Source of the DNA: Notolepis coatsorum
Taxonomy: Eukaryota > Chordata > Actinopteri > Aulopiformes > Paralepididae
Assembly (NCBI GenBank): GCA_963971535.1
Contig: OZ020589.1
Coordinates: 74,265,245 to 74,329,244 of the forward strand
Direction: 5' to 3'
Length of the DNA: 64,000 nt
Part shown: positions 36,079 through 47,000 of the stretch, in pieces
How positions within the stretch are numbered: position 1 is the first letter of the stretch
Layout: each line of letters begins with the position of its first letter
Position numbers and translations under genes: made by a program
The notes under the pieces: generated by a model
The model's database searches: none
The model's input: only the letters and a program-made list of their open reading frames with translations
What the model was told of the DNA's origin: nothing

Positions 36079-36590
36079 ATGTCAACTGAACAACAGAACG
36101 CAGATCGCAGATCTTTGCACGCAGTTTCACTCAAGCTGCCAGAGTTTTGGGAACAGAGTGCCAACGCTTGGTTTGCGCAAGCCGAAGCCCAATTCGTTCT
36201 CAGGGATATTACCGCGGATGCCACCAAGTACTACTATGTGGTAGTAGCCGTTACGAGCTCAACTGCAGTGAGAGTGTTGAGTTTGCTGGAAAACCCACCT
36301 ACACATGATAAATATGTTACTATAAAAACACACCTTAAAGAGGCTTTCGATCTGTCTGAATCTGACCGTGCTCGCCAGCTTCTCTCTCTACCTGGACTGG
36401 GTGACTCAAAGCCCTCTGAACTGATGGACCACATGTTAGCTCTGCTGGGAGACCATGGGCCATGTTTTCTATTAAAAGAACTTTTCCTGCAACAGCTGCC
36501 AGACTATGTTCGTTTACCTATGGCTAATTCCATCAAAACTGACTTTCGCCAGCTAGCTAGAGAAGCGGATGTATTTTTCTCAGCTGTACT
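36079..36590 (+). pseudogene. Gypsy gag remnant
   Basis: It opens with ATG, then LPEFWEQSANAWFAQAEAQF, TKYYYVVVAV, the GDSKPSELMDHML motif and PDYVRLPMANS. This is the capsid-like region common to fish Gypsy elements, which packages the RNA. It lacks the C-terminal zinc knuckle. The frame runs about 170 codons and then meets the deletion joint, where CTGTACTCAGGCT occurs twice (about 36586-36615). Confidence 0.85.
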
Positions 36591-36609
36591 CAGGCTCCGG
36601 CTGTACTCA

Positions 36610-37810
36610 GGCTGCCCACCTAATACGCCCCCTGTATGGGGCTCTCAAGGGCAAGACTCCCAAGCATGCCATTGCCTGGTCCGACGACATGTCAAAGGCG
36701 TTCTCAGATACCAAGGAGGCCCTTGCGAGCGCAACCATGCTGACGCACCCCGTGCCTGAGGCTCCCGTGGCGTTGACAACTGATGCCTCGGATTATGCCG
36801 TTGGAGCCGTTTACGAGCAGTTGGTCAATGGAATTTGGCAACCCCTGGTGTTCTTCAGCCGACAACTCCGTTCCAGCGAACAGAAGTACAGCTCCTTTGA
36901 CCGTGAGCTCCTCGCCCTGTACTTGGCAGTCAGACATTTCCGTTTCCTGCTGGTAGACCACAAACCATTGATTTTTGCTATGGCGAAGGTGTCAGAACCG
37001 TGGTCTGCCAGGCAACAACGCCATCTGGCTTTCATCTCTGAGTTCACCACTGACATCCGGCATGTGGCTGGGAAGGACAACCCCGTGGCTGACTGCCTCT
37101 CTCGTGCCGCCATCGGTGCTGTCCACCTGGGCATTGATTACGCCCGTATGGCTGCGGATCAGGTTTCAGACCCAGACATCCAGGCATGCAGGACGGCGGT
37201 TACTGGCCTCCGGTTGGCGGACGTCCCCTTCATTGATGATGGCACGACGCTGCTATGTGATATATCTATGGCACAGCCAAGGCCAGTGGTTCCACATGCA
37301 TGGAGACGACAAGTTTTCGAGGCTGTCCATGGCCTCTCGCACCCGGGCAGAAAACCATCACAGCGCCTAATGGCAGCAAAATTCGTCTGGCCCAGGATGA
37401 AGGTTGACATTGGGGGTTGGGTCAAGACATGCATGGCATGCCAACGCGCGAAGGTCCATCGGCATGTTAAGGCCCCGTTGGAGCGGTTCAATGTCCCTGA
37501 GAGGCGTTTTGACCACATCAACGTGGATCTGGTGGGACCCCTTCCTCCCTCCAGGGGGTACACTCACCTTCTGACGATGGTAGACAGGGCCACCCGTTGG
37601 CCGGAGGCTGTCCCACTCACTGCGACTACTACAGCTGACGTGGCCCGCACATTCATCAGTACCTGGGTCGCCCGGTTCGGTGTTCCCTCTGATCTTTCCT
37701 CTGACCGAGGGGCCCAATTCACTTCCGCGTTATGGACTTCCATTACCCAGCAGTTGGGTGTCTCCCTCCACCGCACTACGGCCTATCATCCACAGGCCAA
37801 CGGTCGATGA
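36610..37810 (+). pseudogene. Gypsy RNase H-integrase remnant
   Basis: RNase H motifs are LTTDASDYAVGAV, SFDRELLALYLAVRHFR and HVAGKDNPVADCLSR. Integrase shows the zinc-binding H-H-C-C region (HGLSHPGRK, WVKTCMACQRAK) and two catalytic Asp sites (HINVDLVGPLPP and LSSDRGAQF). The third, Glu-bearing motif should follow AYHPQANG, but a frame-shifting deletion of about 20 bp at 37803-37806 removes it and creates a stop. The integrase is therefore inactive. Confidence 0.9.
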
Positions 37811-38492
37811 AAGTTGCTCTTAAGGCCAATCTCCGGGGCGACAGCTGGGTCGACAGACTTCCTTGGGTGATGCTGGGACTCCGTACTGCACCTAAGGAGG
37901 ACCTTCTTTCATCTTCGGCTGAGCTGGTATACGGCCAACCCCTCCATGTCCCAGGGGATTTTCTTCCCTGTGTTACGGCCTCCTGGTCAGCACTGGAACA
38001 GCGGGATGCTCTGCTGGACAAGGCCAAGTCTTTTTTGCCCATCCCTACCTCATGCCACGGCGTTCCGAAGGTGCGTGTCCCGCCTGATCTGCAAGCAGCG
38101 GGGTATGTGTTTATCCACTGCGACGCCCATCGAGGCCCCCTACAGCCACCCTACGATGGTCCTTACCGGGTTGTGAAGGCAGGCGATAAGACCTTTGTCA
38201 TTGACATGGGGGGGAGTGAAGAACGGATCTCGGTGGATCGCCTGAAGCCTGCTCACCTGGATTTGGACCGCCCCATTGAGTTGGCCCAACCGCCCAGCCG
38301 CGGTCACCCCCCTGGTAGGGCAGTCCCGACGCCTACTCTAGCTCCGGCGGACCCCCGGACCTGCCCTCCGAGGCCTGTTAAGTGTCAGCCTACTGCTTTA
38401 CCACTGCCTCAGTCTCCTGTGCCTGCCCAGGGGTACCAGAGTCATTTTGGGCGGGTCGTCAGAGCCCCTGGATGTTTTTTGGGGCCAGTTCT
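37811..38492 (+). pseudogene. Gypsy integrase C-terminal part
   Basis: After the 37805 deletion the reading continues in another frame: LPWVMLGLRTAPKEDL, ELVYGQPLHVPGDFL and GPYRVVKAGDKTFVI, then a Pro-rich tail and HFGRVVRAP. These are the GPY/F-type module and tail of a Gypsy integrase. A GGGGAGACG tract (polypurine tract) precedes the 3' LTR. Confidence 0.85.
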
Positions 38493-38513
38493 TGTGAAAT
38501 CTGGGGAGACGTG

Positions 38514-38726
38514 TGTAGTGGCTACTGGCACATAATTCACGGCATTCTAGCCTATTGTGGTGTTTACTACATCTCCCGTGACCCTTAGCGGGGGATGACG
38601 TAGTTAAAGAGAGACGAGTGAAAGATGAATGGAAGTGTTGTTTGTGCAACAGTAGAGTGCGTAATAAAATAGTGTTTTTGCATCGGAACACGACTCCGTC
38701 TTTGCTATCATTACCGCATTCCTACA
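38514..38726 (+). repeat. 3' LTR of the Gypsy element
   Basis: 213 bp, with about five differences from the 5' LTR (roughly 2.3 percent, counted by eye). Confidence 0.92.
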
Positions 38727-40224
38727 GCATCATCTTTGACTGCATAGATATTGAGATTGTGGCCCCCAGTCTCCTGAATCTGCAGAAACAAACATATTCG
38801 GCATATCGGGGTATGCATTATTTTAAGTTGCTGCTTGGTGTTGCTCCCAATGCTGTAATTACCTACTGCAGTAAGCTTTATCCAGGTTCCGTCTCTGACA
38901 AGGCCATAGTGAGGGAGTGTGGTGTCCTCGAGCACCTGGTACCAGGAGACTTGGTTCTGGCTGACAAGGGGTTCCTAATCCAGAACATCCTGCCCAAAGG
39001 AGTGACTGTCAACATTCCTCCTTTCCTGAACAACGTTAAGTTCTCTGTATCGGAAATTCAGCACACCAGGAGCATCGCAAGGAATCGCATTCACACTGAG
39101 AGAGAAAACGGCAGACTCAAGGAATTTAAAATCCTGCGTTTTATCCCTCCCTATCTGCGTTATTTTGCCGGTGCATCCCCTGGTGCAGCTCTGCTGTGCT
39201 CTGTAAATTGTATATGGAGCAACAGCCAAGATGAAGGACCATACGCAGTCAGAACAAGATTCGGCTGGGTCATCAATGGACCACTTAGGAGTGGAAGTAA
39301 CAGAGTTAAGACTGGCTGCTCGGATGGCGGCTGGGTGGCGCTCGTCACCAATGCAAGAGACTCCGGTCTCGACTCCCCGAGTCAGCATTGCCTGCGGCCA
39401 GGGGTGTAAAGTACTTGATAATTGTACTTCGTTACAATACTTAAGTACTGTTTTGGGGGATTTGTACTTTACTCGAGTATTATTAGGTTTGTATACTTTG
39501 TACTTTTACTCCATTACATTTCAGAGAAAAAAAACATACTTTTTACTCCTTAAATTTAAAATGCAGACCTACAAAGTACAAAGTACAAATCTCGCAGGTC
39601 CAACCATTTTAATTAGTATATTTGAATTGTTTATCTGGCCAAACTAACGTTAACGTTATTAATCCTGCGACCGCAGGTAAACAGCCAATCAAATCCCCAT
39701 CAATGGAAAATGAACCCGCCCATACCCATGCTGATTGGTCCTTGTGCAAGACTAGAAAGTGGGGATATTTGATTAAACACCTGCTATCAGAAGAATAGAC
39801 AGTCAGAGTGACAAGACATAGAAGATGGCCACAATGAGTTATGAAGAGGACGAAACAGTCGGCGACGGCGTGGATGGACAAGACGAGCATCCATGGCCCT
39901 ATCTACATAAAAAATACATAGTTCAATGACTCAAACCTTATAGTGTTGTTGAGTTGCCATCATTCAAAAACCTGATAAATGGTTTGCGACCAAGCACTAA
40001 CGTCATTACGAGGCCCACTGTCCGCTCGAAGATCAGCAAAGCTGCTCAAACCATGAAAGAGAAAGTTGAATGGATTGCGACAACAACAGATTGCTGGACA
40101 GCCCGACGAAGAAGTTTCATTGGGGTAACCGCTCACTGGATCGACACTGAAAGCTTTGAAAGGCGTTCTGCTGCAGAAGACTGAAGGGCTCCCATACTTT
40201 CAATGTTTTGGCCAGTGCCTTAAG

Positions 40225-40740
40225 AGAGTACAAAATCTGCATTATGCTGTGGTTAATATTGTGATATTATTCAGGGTATACTCCAGTATTCTGTCTTTAA
40301 TATTGTGATATTATTCAGGGTATACTCCAGTATTCTGTGGTTAATATTGTGATATTATTCAGGGTACTCCAGTATTCTGTCTTTAATATTGTGATATTAT
40401 TCAGGGTATACTCTAGTATTCTGCCTTTAATATTGTGATATTATTCAGGATAATCCAGTATGCTGTGCTTAATATTGTGATATTATTCAGGATACTACAG
40501 TATTCGGTCTTTAATATTGTGATATTATTCAGGGTACTCCAGTATTCTGCCTTTAATATTGTGATATTATTCAGGGTACTCCAGTATTCTGCCTTTAATA
40601 TTGTGATATTATTCAGGATAATCCAGTATGCTGTGGTTAATATTGTGATATTATTCAGGATACACCATTCTGTTTTTAATATTGTCATATTATTCAGGAT
40701 ACTACAGTATTCGGTCTTTAATATTGTGATATTATTCATG
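40225..40740 (+). repeat. About 42-bp minisatellite inside the hAT element
   Basis: About twelve units of roughly 36-45 bp contain TTAATATTGTGATATTATTC followed by AGG and CCAGTATTCTG. All frames across it are repetitive, and it is not a gene. Confidence 0.93.
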
Positions 40741-41199
40741 CTGTGATGTGAATGCCGTCCATGTTAGTTTACCTTCAATGGAGAAGTGCATTAAATAATT
40801 TTTATGCAAAAAAAAGTGTCCTCTGTTCTTTCATTTCAGCATGGTCTATCACAGAACACATTCCATTGTGGGCAGAGTGTATGCTTGGTTTCATTCCAGC
40901 CTTGCCTAAACACCAGCTGATGATTTGACTAATTGGCTCACCTCTTCAACTAACTCACTGGTGCAATGTATAGTTAAAATGAAAACTTGGCCGGTGATGG
41001 AATGAGTTTGAGACCCATGGTCTATCCCTTTCCAAAAAAAAAGTACTTTAACTTTTTAGTACTTAAGTACATTTAAAAGTAGGACTTTTTTACTTTTACT
41101 CAAGTGTGTTTTTAGCCAGATACTTTGACTTTTACTTGAGTCAGATTTTGAGACAGTACCCATACTTTCACTTAAGTTTAAGTGAGTGACTTCCGTGAG

Positions 41200-41340
41200 T
41201 CTGCCTCAGGGCAGCTCTGGCTGCAATTGTAGCTTACCACCACCGGTATGACTGTATGAATGAATAATGGACTCTGTAAGCGATCTGGGGTCACTGGGGT
41301 GTCATGAAGAGCGCTATATAAATCCAATCCATTATTATTA
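41200..41340 (+). mobile_element. LINE 3' tail
   Basis: GAAGAGCGCTATATAAATCC followed by AATCCATTATTATTATTA is the usual end of fish L2/CR1-like LINEs. It is inserted in the hAT right arm. Confidence 0.65.
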
Positions 41341-41790
41341 TTATAATTTCTGGGTACTTTTTACACCCCTGCGGCTTGGGCCAGTCGTCATACTATCTCA
41401 ATTGGCAGAGGTAGTGGGTGGAAAGTCGATGGGTGGGGATTGGACGTTGTGGACAGCGACTCCTACAGGTCAGTTGGGTGACGCCTGTACAGCAGAGACA
41501 GGAAGTATCGGGGGCAGCGTGAGCCTCCCACGCATTACTCCTCGCCACTGAGAGTCCGCGCTGTCTGGTGAAAAGATGCGACAGGCTGCCTCCTCGTGTA
41601 CCGGAGGGGACACGTGATGCAAGGCTTCTATCCTCACTACAGCCGACCAGCATAGTCTAGCAACGTTCAAGACAGGGGAGGGGAGAATTGGCAATGCGAA
41701 ATTGGGATGGGAGAAAAATAGAAAATAAGGAGAAAAAGTGGATAAAAAAAAAGACTGGCTGCTCTGTTGTCACAACAAATCGAATATGTA

Positions 41791-42387
41791 AGGCGGCTAT
41801 GTGGTGCAGTGGGCAAGGCACTCACCACCAATGCTGGAGACGCTGGGTTCGCGTGTTTGAATCCAGCTCTCCACATTGTTTTCAGTTTGGCTGGTCGTCA
41901 GTACTAATATAGAACTATCTCAAACCCTGCCCTCTTTTCTTGATCCTCCAATCACAACTGTCGCTTACAGTTGTGATTGGAGGATCAAGAAAAGAGGGCA
42001 GGGTTTGAGATAGGTCCATTGGCAGTATTAGAGGGTGGGAAAACTGATGGGTGGGTCCTGGGCATTGTAAACAGAAAAATACCCCTACAGTTCGGTCGGG
42101 GTGCCTGCTCAGTAAAGGAAGGATCTGGAGGGAGGTAGTGTGACCTTCCACGCGTTACACTCTCCCAGTGAGAATCTGCGCTGCCAGGCTGGCTGCCAGC
42201 TGGCTGCGCATGTGTCGGAAGATAGCATGTGATAGTCTCCGGCCTCCCGGACCAACAGTAGGGGGGGTGCGCAACAACCAGGAAGGGAGTTGGGAATTAG
42301 CATAACGACTAACAGTGGGATGGGAGAAAAATCGGAAAAAAGAGGAGGGGGGAAAAGATTAAAAATAAAAAATTAAAAAATTAAAAT
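41791..42387 (+). mobile_element. SINE B with a perfect 45-bp foldback
   Basis: GGCGGCTATGTGGTGCAGTG is the tRNA-like head. The target repeat ATATGTA (41784-41790 and 42388-42394) flanks the element. The body is split at ATACAATTGGCAG by a foldback at 41915-42013, and the tail is A/T-rich. Confidence 0.85.
41915..42013. repeat. Perfect 45-bp inverted repeat with 9-nt loop
   Basis: The arms 41915-41959 and 41969-42013 are exact complements (starting CTATCTCAAACCCTGCCCTC). The sequence is not part of the SINE consensus as judged from the other copies here. No decay is visible between the arms, which points to recent origin or active conversion. Confidence 0.92.
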
Positions 42388-43084
42388 ATATGTATGGAAC
42401 ATCTGGAAGAAATGCTCATGAAGCAATACAACCATGATTTTAATGAAAAAACATCAGAGGGGAAATTGGAAATGTCAAGGGAGGACATTAAATTCATGAA
42501 GATAATGAGAAGAACAACAGAGTTGAAAGATGGACATTATTACATTGACTTACCTTTCAGAGAAGAGGAACCAGTCTTGCCAAATAACCGCTGTGTTGCA
42601 GAGCAGCGACTTCAAGGCCTGAAGAGGACATTTGAAAAGAACATCAAGTTTAAAGAGGAGTACACCTCATTCATCAATGATATGCTGGTTCAAGGTTATG
42701 CTGAAATTGTACCCATTGAACAGCTGGAACAAGATGAGGGAAAAGTGTGGTACATTCCCCACCATGGAGTACATCACCCCACCAAAGGAAAGCTGAGGGT
42801 TGTATATGACTGTGGAGCCTCATTCAAAGGAACATCTCTGAACTGTCAGCTCTTGCAGGGCCCCGATCTCACCAACACTCTTACACACTAAAAACAGATG
42901 GGTCAATTCTATAACCCAATTTCTTGGTTAATCGTGTTGGGTTAAAATTATGGGTTAATTCTCTGAGCATAACCATTATTTGGGTTATTGAGATTTTATT
43001 TTGACCCAATTTTGACCCAATTTGTGAGTTATAATAATTATGGATCAATTTTCTGAGACATAACCCATGTGTTGGGTCAGAGAG

Positions 43085-43252
43085 CTGGGTGTTTCCGCCG
43101 GGATCTGCAAAGCTACACCCCTCCCCCACTGGGAACTATATGTTCCAGTCAGTCAGACGGTCATGTTCACAGTCAACACGGTCCCACGTTCACAGTCAAC
43201 ACGATCCAACAAACCCTCTTCACGATCACGGAAAAGACTTCACTGACTCAAG
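43085..43252 (+). promoter_or_regulatory. Probable first non-coding exon of the SAM gene in the TIR element
   Basis: It ends GACTCAAG|GTAAGATC at 43252/43253, a strong donor. It contains two copies of GTTCACAGTCAACACG. No ATG-led frame leads into the donor. The next acceptor (TGTTTCAG, 44078) opens the exon with the SAM start codon. Confidence 0.5.
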
Positions 43253-44088
43253 GTAAGATCTCGTTTCGTTAGCACAGTATTTATATCTCAACCCATCCAT
43301 TGTACATATTGCGTCGTGTTAACCATGCACTGTGAACGTTGTGGAACTAAATTAGCTAGCTCTTCACAGCTATCTATCGCGTCATCAGCTAGCTAGCTAT
43401 CCACCGCAAGTTGCAACTTAGCTACTCATTTCTATAATTGGTTCATCTCTAACCTTGTAAAAATATGTGGTAACCTCTATTAATAAATAAGCCACACGAC
43501 ACGACACAACACATAAATCATTACCGTTCAAGCATGCTACCGAAAGTGACCAAGTCTATGAGTATTACAAAGGTTCTGGCTAGTAGCTAGGCCTAGTTAA
43601 CCAGTACTAGTAACGTTACTGTTATTGCAAATTTTACCGTGTTTTGGGTTGTAATGATACCAGATTAACTGGAGATTATCTATAGCTGTGTAACGTTATA
43701 TGATTGATATCTTTATTAACCATATGTGTGTAATAAAGCTGTTGTCCTCTCAATGCGGTGACATAGCTGGTTGGCTAGCTAGCTACATACTGTGATTTAG
43801 AGCCATTTTGCGCCATTTTGAGGTCTACATTTTCCATCATCTCTCTAATGTCCCCCGATTCGGGCATCAATTTACAACATCCTATACTAAATTAAGCAGT
43901 AGACTGCGGAAGCCAGACATGTGGTGAGGCTTTTTACACCTGAATTCAGTGCTAAATATTCTAGGCTGCTATGTCAGCTAGTACTTGGCCTATCGTGCAC
44001 ACGTGGCTGAGTACTTGGGCATGAGGCATTAATTAATTGCAGATGTGTTCATTTCCACATTGCTTTCTTTTGTTTCAGGCCAGTCTTG

Positions 44089-47000
44089 ATGGACAGCTTT
44101 GTCACAGAAAAATTAATTGAGTGGCAATTGCCAGAGCTCACAGACAGTTTTAAAGGTGAGCATTTTTACTTTCTTGACCATGAAAATGTTTCCATGACTA
44201 AGCAGTATAGGGTTTCAACACACATGCACACACATTATTCTGTTCTTCATCTTGGTTCTCATCCTGTTCTTGTTCTGGTCTCTGGTCCTGTGTTGGAGTT
44301 TGCTGCCTGGACTGTAAAAGTCTTTCTTTGTTTTCTGTCTTTTGTCTTTCAGATAAAGATATTGATGAGGAGGCGTTTCAACTTTTAGATGACGAAACAA
44401 TCCGGAACCTCATCCCCAAAATAGGCCCCCGGCTCAAGTTCTCAAAACTTTACAGAGAATTTGTAAGTGATCACTAAGTTAAGAGTTCTAACATATCAAG
44501 GCAGATGGCGTATACATGCTTTAAATGCAAAAGGCTAATTCCTGGTGATGCCAAGTCTCTCTTTTCACATTTACGAGTAGCACACAATATAAACGCTTCA
44601 TCCACTTATATCCAATGTTGTGAGGGAGTTTGTAGCAGAACATTTTCTTTCATTCGGTCTTACAGAAAGCACTTGCAAGGAGAACATAACGACAACCAGG
44701 CCCTGGCCCAGCCACCTAATGTACCAAATCAGGCTGCTAATATTTTCAATGCTGAAGAGCTAGTACTTTCTTGACCATGAAAATGTTTCCATGACTAAGC
44801 AGTATTGTTCAGTAGGGTTTCAACACACATGCATGCACACACAAATTATTCTGTTCTTCATCTTGGTTATCATCCTGTTCTTGTCCTGGTCTCTGGTCCT
44901 GCCAGCCTGGTCCTGTGTTGGAGTTTGCTGCACTGGATGGCACTGAAATTACTGTAAAAGTCTTTCTTTGTTTTCTGTCTTTGTCTTTCAGATCAAGATA
45001 TCGATGAGGAGGCACCACCAGTACCCCCCTCACCAGAACCAGCAGTACCTCCCCTCACCAGAACCAGCAGTACCTCCCCTCACCAGAACCAGCACCTCCC
45101 TTCACCAGAACCAGCAGTACCTCCCCTCACCAGAACCAGCAGTACCTCCCCTCACCAGAACCAGCAGTACCTCCCCTCACCAGAACCACCAGTACCTCCC
45201 CTCACACGAACCACCAGTACCTCCCCTCACCAGAACCAGCAGTACCGCTTTTGGAGTTCGCAAAAGAGGGGTGGAGTTCTAGAGGAAGCAAGGTAAGCAA
45301 AAAAAGCCATATAATGCGCAGCTCCTCCCCCTCAGGGAATGCTACACCCATTTGCTAGGGGTCTGCTGCTTCAGAGAGCCTATCTGCTGCTTCAGAGAGC
45401 CTATCTGCTTCAGAGAGCCTAACTGCTGCTTCAGAGAGCCTAACTGCTGCTTCAGAGAGCCTATCTGCTGCTTCAGAGAGCCTATCTGCTGCTTCAGAGA
45501 GCCTATCTGCTGCTTCAGAGAGCCTAACTGCTGCTTCAGAGAGCCTAACTGCTGCTTCAGAGAGCCTATCTGCTTCAGAGAGCCTAACTGCTGCTTCAGA
45601 GAGCCTAACTGCTGCTTCAGAGAGCCTATCTGCTGCTTCAGAGAGCCTATCTGCTGCTTCAGAGAGCCTATCTGCTTCAGAGAGCTTATCTGCTGCTTCA
45701 GAGAGCCTAACTGCTGCTTCAGAGAGCCTATCTGCTGCTTCAGAGAGCCTATCTGCTGCTTCAGAGAGCCTATCTGCTGTAGAGAGCCTAACTGCTGCTT
45801 CAGAGAGCCTATCTGCTGCTTCAGAGAGCCTATCTGCTGCTTCAGAGAGCCTATCTGCTGCTTCAGAGAGCCTATCTGCCGCTTCAGAGAGCCTATCTGC
45901 TGCTTCAGAGAGCCTAACTGCTGCTTCAGAGAGCCTATCTGCTGCTTCAGAGAGCCTAACTGCTGCTTCAGAGAGCCTATCTGCTGCTTCAGAGAGCCTA
46001 TCTGCTGCTTCAGAGAGCCTATCTGCTCCAGAGAGCTTATCTGCTGCTTCAGAGAGCCTAACTGCTGCTTCAGAGAGCCTATCTGCTGCTTCAGAGAGCC
46101 TATCTGCTGCTTCAGAGAGCCTATCTGCTGCTTCAGAGAGCCTCTCTGCTGTAGAGAGCCTAACTGCTGCTTCAGAGAGCCTATCTGCTGCTTCAGAGAG
46201 CCTAACTGCTGCTTCAGAGAGCCTAACTGCTGCTTCAGAGAGCCTAACTGCTGCTTCAGAGAGCCTATCTGCTGCTTCAGAGAGCCTATCTGCTGCTTCA
46301 GAGAGCCTATCTGCTTCAGAGAGCTTATCTGCTGCTTCAGAGAGCCTAACTGCTGCTTCAGAGAGCCTATCTGCTGCTTCAGAGAGCCTATCTGCTGCTT
46401 CAGAGAGCCTATCTGCTGTAGAGAGCCTAACTGCTGCTTCAGAGAGCCTATCTGCTGCTTCAGAGAGCCTATCTGCTGCTTCAGAGAGCCTATCTGCCGC
46501 TTCAGAGAGCCTATCTGCTGCTTCAGAGAGCCTAACTGCTGCTTCAGAGAGCCTATCTGCTGCTTCAGAGAGCCTATCTGCTTCAGAGAGCCTAACTGCT
46601 GCTTCAGAGAGCCTATCTGCTGCTTCAGAGAGCCTAACTGCTGCTTCAGAGAGCCTAACTGCTGCTTCAGAGAGCCTATCTGCTGCTTCAGAGAGCCTAT
46701 CTGCTTCAGAGAGCCTAACTGCTGCTTCAGAGAGCCTAACTTCTGCTTCAGAGAGCCTATCTGCTGCTTCAGAGAGCCTAACTGCTGCTTCAGAGAGCCT
46801 ATCTGCTGCTTCAGAGAGCCTATCTGCTGCTTCAGAGAGCCTATCTGCTCCAGAGAGCTTATCTGCTGCTTCAGAGAGCCTAACTGCTGCTTCAGAGAGC
46901 CTATCTGCTGCTTCAGAGAGCCTATCTGCTGCTTCAGAGAGCCTATCTGCTGCTTCAGAGAGCCTATCTGCTGCTTCAGAGAGCCTCTCTGCTGTAGAGA

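Larger units (their letters stand above)
35817..38726 (+). mobile_element. Gypsy LTR element, deletion derivative
   Basis: Two 213-bp LTRs (35817-36029 and 38514-38726) start TGTAGTGG and end TTCCTACA. The target duplication is GCAT (35813-35816 and 38727-38730). By eye the LTRs differ at five sites. Inside, gag is joined straight to RNase H-integrase, so protease and RT are missing. The element must have moved with proteins from elsewhere. Confidence 0.93.
32968..39165 (+). pseudogene. THAP + DDE transposase-derived gene, broken by two transposons
   Basis: Exon 1 (32968-33072) begins MVQCLAPECNHRSEKRT. After a frame change it reads SFPKHNTERQRWAKLI, the first half of a THAP zinc finger, and ends at GTGAGA. 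The next exon starts after CACTCACAG at 34088 with ICTCHFPKGKVKGPILF, the rest of the finger. It is cut at TTAA by the 34141 element and resumes at 35208. The DDE part follows: a helical recognition region with LHLAQLFHCSESTVSNVI, a second cut by the Gypsy element at 35816, then IIFDCIDIEIV, GDLVLADKGF and RNRIHTEREN from 38731. These fit the three acidic catalytic residues of the DDE_Tnp_4 class (PIF/ISL2EU-like). Exon phases suggest one small exon is missing. Confidence 0.82.
39399..41371 (+). mobile_element. hAT element with transposase fragments
   Basis: The ends CAGGGGTGTAAAGTACTT and GTACTTTTTACACCCCTG are the classic hAT termini of fish elements. Inside, 39834-39930 starts MATMSYEEDE and soon stops. 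39954-40180 reads PSFKNLINGLRP, WIATTTDCWTARRRSFIGVT and AHWIDTESFERRSAA, part of a ZBED-type hAT transposase. The catalytic core is gone and a minisatellite (40225-40740) takes its place. A LINE tail (41200-41335, with GAGCGCTATATAAATCC) sits near the right end. No clean 8-bp duplication is visible. Confidence 0.82.
39322..41750 (+). mobile_element. SINE A with a hAT element inside
   Basis: The 14-bp duplication AAGACTGGCTGCTC (39308-39321 and 41751-41764) brackets a SINE whose head is at 39325-39398 and whose body and A-rich tail are at 41372-41750. The hAT element 39399-41371 splits it. Confidence 0.85.
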
